Origin: Anaerolineales bacterium
GTDB taxonomy: Bacteria > Chloroflexota > Anaerolineae > B4-G1 > DUEL01
Direction: 5' to 3'
NCBI GenBank assembly: GCA_015662065.1
Contig: DQUX01000276.1
Coordinates: 1 to 6,943, forward strand
Length of the DNA stretch: 6,943 nucleotides
This document shows, piece by piece, positions 5,436 through 6,943 of this stretch. Within the stretch, counting starts at the first letter, position 1; each line of letters begins with the position of its first letter. The notes under the pieces were generated by a model that did not search any database, was not told the DNA's origin, and was given only the letters and a program-made list of their open reading frames with translations. The position numbers were made by a program, and so were the translations under genes.

Positions 5436-6329
5436 ATGAGTGAGGGGAGAATCCTGGTCGTAGAGGACGATTTCGACATCTCCAATATGCTCCGCATCTA
5501 CTTTCAGAGCCAGGGGTACGAGGTGGCCGTAGCCCCCCGGGGAGAGGATGCGCTGGAGATGTGCCGACAGCAACTGCCGAACATCGTCGTCCTCGATATC
5601 ATGCTCCCGGATATGGACGGCTACGACGTCTGTCACGAGCTGCGCAGCAGCCTGCGTACCAGCCATATCCCCATCATATTCCTCACCCAGAAGGACGAGC
5701 GGTCCGATAAGATCCACGGCCTGGAGCTGGGGGCCGATGACTATATCACCAAACCCTTCGATGTAGAGGAATTGAAACTGCGGGTCAAGAACGCTATGGC
5801 CCGGGCCGCCTACGAGAGCCTGACCAACCCCACCACCGGCCTCCCCAGCGCGAAGCTGATCGAGGAGCAGCTGCGCAGCCTGATGCAGCGGGATGACTGG
5901 GGGATCATCTACGTCGGCATCGAGGGACTGGAACCCTTCAGCGAAGTATACGGCTTCGTCGCCGCCGAGGAGGTTCTTCGTTATACTGCATTGATTCTCG
6001 GAGAGACGGTAGACACGCTGGGGACGCCTGACGATTTCATCGGCCATATAGGCGGAGATGACTTTCTAGTCATCACCCACAGGAGCTTGGTGCGGCCGAT
6101 GGTGGAGGAGTTGGACCGGCGGTTCTCCGAAGGGATCGGAACGCATTACGATTTCAAGGCTCGCCAACAGGGGTACATCGTCGTGCAGGATGACGCGGGG
6201 AACGAGCGGAAAGTGGGCTTGATGGAACTGACGATCGGCGTCATCACCAGCGCCGACGGCCCCTTCACCGACATCCGGGAGATCACCGAGGCCGCGGCCG
6301 CGGCCCGGCGGGAGGGACGCCGGCCCTGA
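5436..6329 (+). CDS. Response regulator: receiver domain plus degenerate GGDEF domain
   Basis: Residues 5-122 form a complete receiver domain: acidic pair D11-D12, phospho-acceptor D54 (VLDIMLPDMDG), T84, and K106 in TKPF. All are present, so phosphorylation should be possible. Residues ~128-295 follow the layout of a GGDEF domain (NPTTGLPSAKLIEEQL, then GIEGLEPFSEVYGFVAAEEVL, then GHIGGDDF at 203-210), but key positions are changed. The signature is GGDDF instead of GGDEF, the D-x-D-x-F-K metal/substrate segment is replaced by G-I-E-G-L-E, and the usual N-D-x-x-G-H-x-x-G-D reads S-E-V-Y-G-F-V-A-A-E. No RxxD inhibitory site is seen five residues upstream. It is therefore probably catalytically inactive as a diguanylate cyclase and may bind nucleotide or a partner. 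It follows the reductase gene by 16 bases and precedes a membrane sensor gene, which makes it a candidate output partner for that sensor. Confidence 0.92.
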   Translation: MSEGRILVVEDDFDISNMLRIYFQSQGYEVAVAPRGEDALEMCRQQLPNIVVLDIMLPDMDGYDVCHELRSSLRTSHIPIIFLTQKDERSDKIHGLELGADDYITKPFDVEELKLRVKNAMARAAYESLTNPTTGLPSAKLIEEQLRSLMQRDDWGIIYVGIEGLEPFSEVYGFVAAEEVLRYTALILGETVDTLGTPDDFIGHIGGDDFLVITHRSLVRPMVEELDRRFSEGIGTHYDFKARQQGYIVVQDDAGNERKVGLMELTIGVITSADGPFTDIREITEAAAAARREGRRP

Positions 6330-6331
6330 GG

Positions 6332-6352
6332 GATCCCCCTCGAGGCGGGATC
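6332..6352 (+). repeat. Small hairpin between regulator and sensor genes
   Basis: GATCCC (6332-6337) pairs exactly with GGGATC (6347-6352), and the bases between include the palindrome CCTCGAGG (6338-6345). It starts 3 bases after the regulator stop. It is followed by GACGTATTAT rather than a T-run, so it is a poor intrinsic terminator; it could attenuate or protect the message. Short palindromes are common in GC-rich DNA. Confidence 0.3.
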
Positions 6353-6382
6353 GACGTATTATGAAACGGCAGGCTGAGCGGG

Positions 6383-6943
6383 ATGGGAATGACCGCTAGG
6401 GAGCCGAGGCGATTGAGCACCGGAGGCGCTATAGCGATGGCGGTGGCCGTCGTCCTGGGGCTGGGATACGGCCTGAATCGGGCGCCGGCCGAGTGGGCCT
6501 ACCTCTTCCACCTGGCGTTGCCCACCGTCGTCACTCTGCTGGCCCTCCTGACCGGCAGGACACCCGCCCTGGTGGGGACATCGCTGGCCCTCCTCTCCCT
6601 CCTCCCCGGCGGGGCTCGCGCCTGGCAGGAAGGAGCCACCCCCGCATTGGCCTCCGGGTTGACGGCCGGCCTCCTCTGCCTGGCGGCGGGGCTGGGGCTC
6701 CCCCCTTTCCTGGACCTCCGCCGGATGCGGATAAGGGTGGAGCAACGATTGGGCCAGGCGATGGGTCGCGCGGACCTGGCGCAGGCGCTGCTGGATGAGG
6801 CGCTGGAGGCGACCGGCGCGGAGGGAGGCGAGGTGCTCCTGCACCGCGACGGCGATACCGGCCTGGAGCAGGTCGCCGTCCGGGGGCTGGAGGGGATCTC
6901 CTCCTCCGCCATCCCCGCCCCCGCCGACGGAAGCCGCACGCTG
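6383..6943 (+). CDS. Membrane sensor with N-terminal transmembrane helices and GAF-like domain, 3' partial
   Basis: The frame runs open from an ATG at 6383 to the last base (187 complete codons), so the gene continues past the window. An in-frame stop at 6362-6364 bounds the start. ATG 6383 and ATG 6389 are both possible, and neither has a strong ribosome site. Four hydrophobic segments are seen at about residues 15-31, 38-57, 61-75 and 85-106, the first preceded by basic residues (R6, R9, R10). A charged linker helix follows (RRMRIRVEQRLGQAM, 113-127), then what looks like the start of a GAF domain (ADLAQALLDEALEATGAEGGEVLL, 130-153, written as two parts: helix 130-144 and strand 149-153). 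This layout, next to a response regulator, fits a sensor histidine kinase or a cyclase, but the output domain is beyond the window. The gap to the regulator stop is 53 bases and holds only a small hairpin, so co-transcription is likely. Confidence 0.75.
   Translation, partial: MGMTAREPRRLSTGGAIAMAVAVVLGLGYGLNRAPAEWAYLFHLALPTVVTLLALLTGRTPALVGTSLALLSLLPGGARAWQEGATPALASGLTAGLLCLAAGLGLPPFLDLRRMRIRVEQRLGQAMGRADLAQALLDEALEATGAEGGEVLLHRDGDTGLEQVAVRGLEGISSSAIPAPADGSRTL

Noticed and set aside
4430..5497. Long open frame on the minus strand opposite the reductase (about 355 codons), with others at 91-771, 3672-4286 and 5187-6047
   Set aside because: They oppose clearly recognised genes, give low-complexity Gly/Pro/His/Ala-rich translations and show no family motif; this is typical of GC-rich antisense frames.
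6357..6362. TATTAT hexamer as a -10 box for the sensor gene
   Set aside because: It matches five of six bases but has no -35 at suitable spacing (TCCCCC lies there) and no TG extension; not enough to call a promoter.
6361..6399. Twelve-codon open frame starting at ATG 6361, overlapping the sensor start
   Set aside because: It has no ribosome site and no leader-peptide feature such as a run of one amino acid; it is probably chance.

Overview
The window is a GC-rich (by eye above 60%), tightly packed bacterial segment in which every supported gene lies on the + strand. No RNA gene, insertion sequence or CRISPR array was seen. The gene families suggest Chloroflexota, perhaps Anaerolineae-like: a DUF4388/PATAN protein next to an Arf/Rab-like GTPase, a V4R protein, a non-cyanobacterial acyl-ACP-reductase-like enzyme, and a receiver protein with a degenerate GGDEF domain. 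This placement is inferred from remembered family distributions, not from a marker gene.

Region 1 (1-1141) holds the 3' part of a DUF4388 plus winged-helix-like protein and, 4 bases on, a complete small GTPase. The pair looks like the end of a signalling operon of the MglA/roadblock/PATAN type.

Region 2 (1142-1542) is the only long non-coding stretch. It contains GC-rich inverted repeats just after the GTPase gene, a possible extended -10 promoter near 1359-1367, and an 83-base nested imperfect palindrome at 1384-1466 in the presumed leader of the next operon.

Region 3 (1543-5419) is a four-gene block with gaps of 21 and 5 bases and one 13-base overlap. It encodes an alpha/beta hydrolase with a complete catalytic triad, a cysteine-rich V4R protein, a 440-residue protein with an unrecognised N-terminal half and a left-handed beta-helix C-terminal half, and a reductase resembling cyanobacterial acyl-ACP reductase with the catalytic cysteine in place. 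The simplest reading is a small lipid or fatty-aldehyde module: the reductase would make an aldehyde from an acyl thioester, the hydrolase would act on an ester or thioester, the beta-helix protein might transfer an acyl group, and the V4R protein might sense or carry a small hydrophobic ligand. No aldehyde-deformylating oxygenase is visible, so the fate of any aldehyde is open.

Region 4 (5436-6943) encodes a response regulator (receiver plus degenerate GGDEF) with a strong Shine-Dalgarno sequence 16 bases after the reductase. It is followed by the start of a four-helix membrane protein with a GAF-like domain, cut by the window end and probably a sensor kinase or cyclase. The closeness suggests that the metabolic block and a signalling block are co-transcribed or at least co-inherited.
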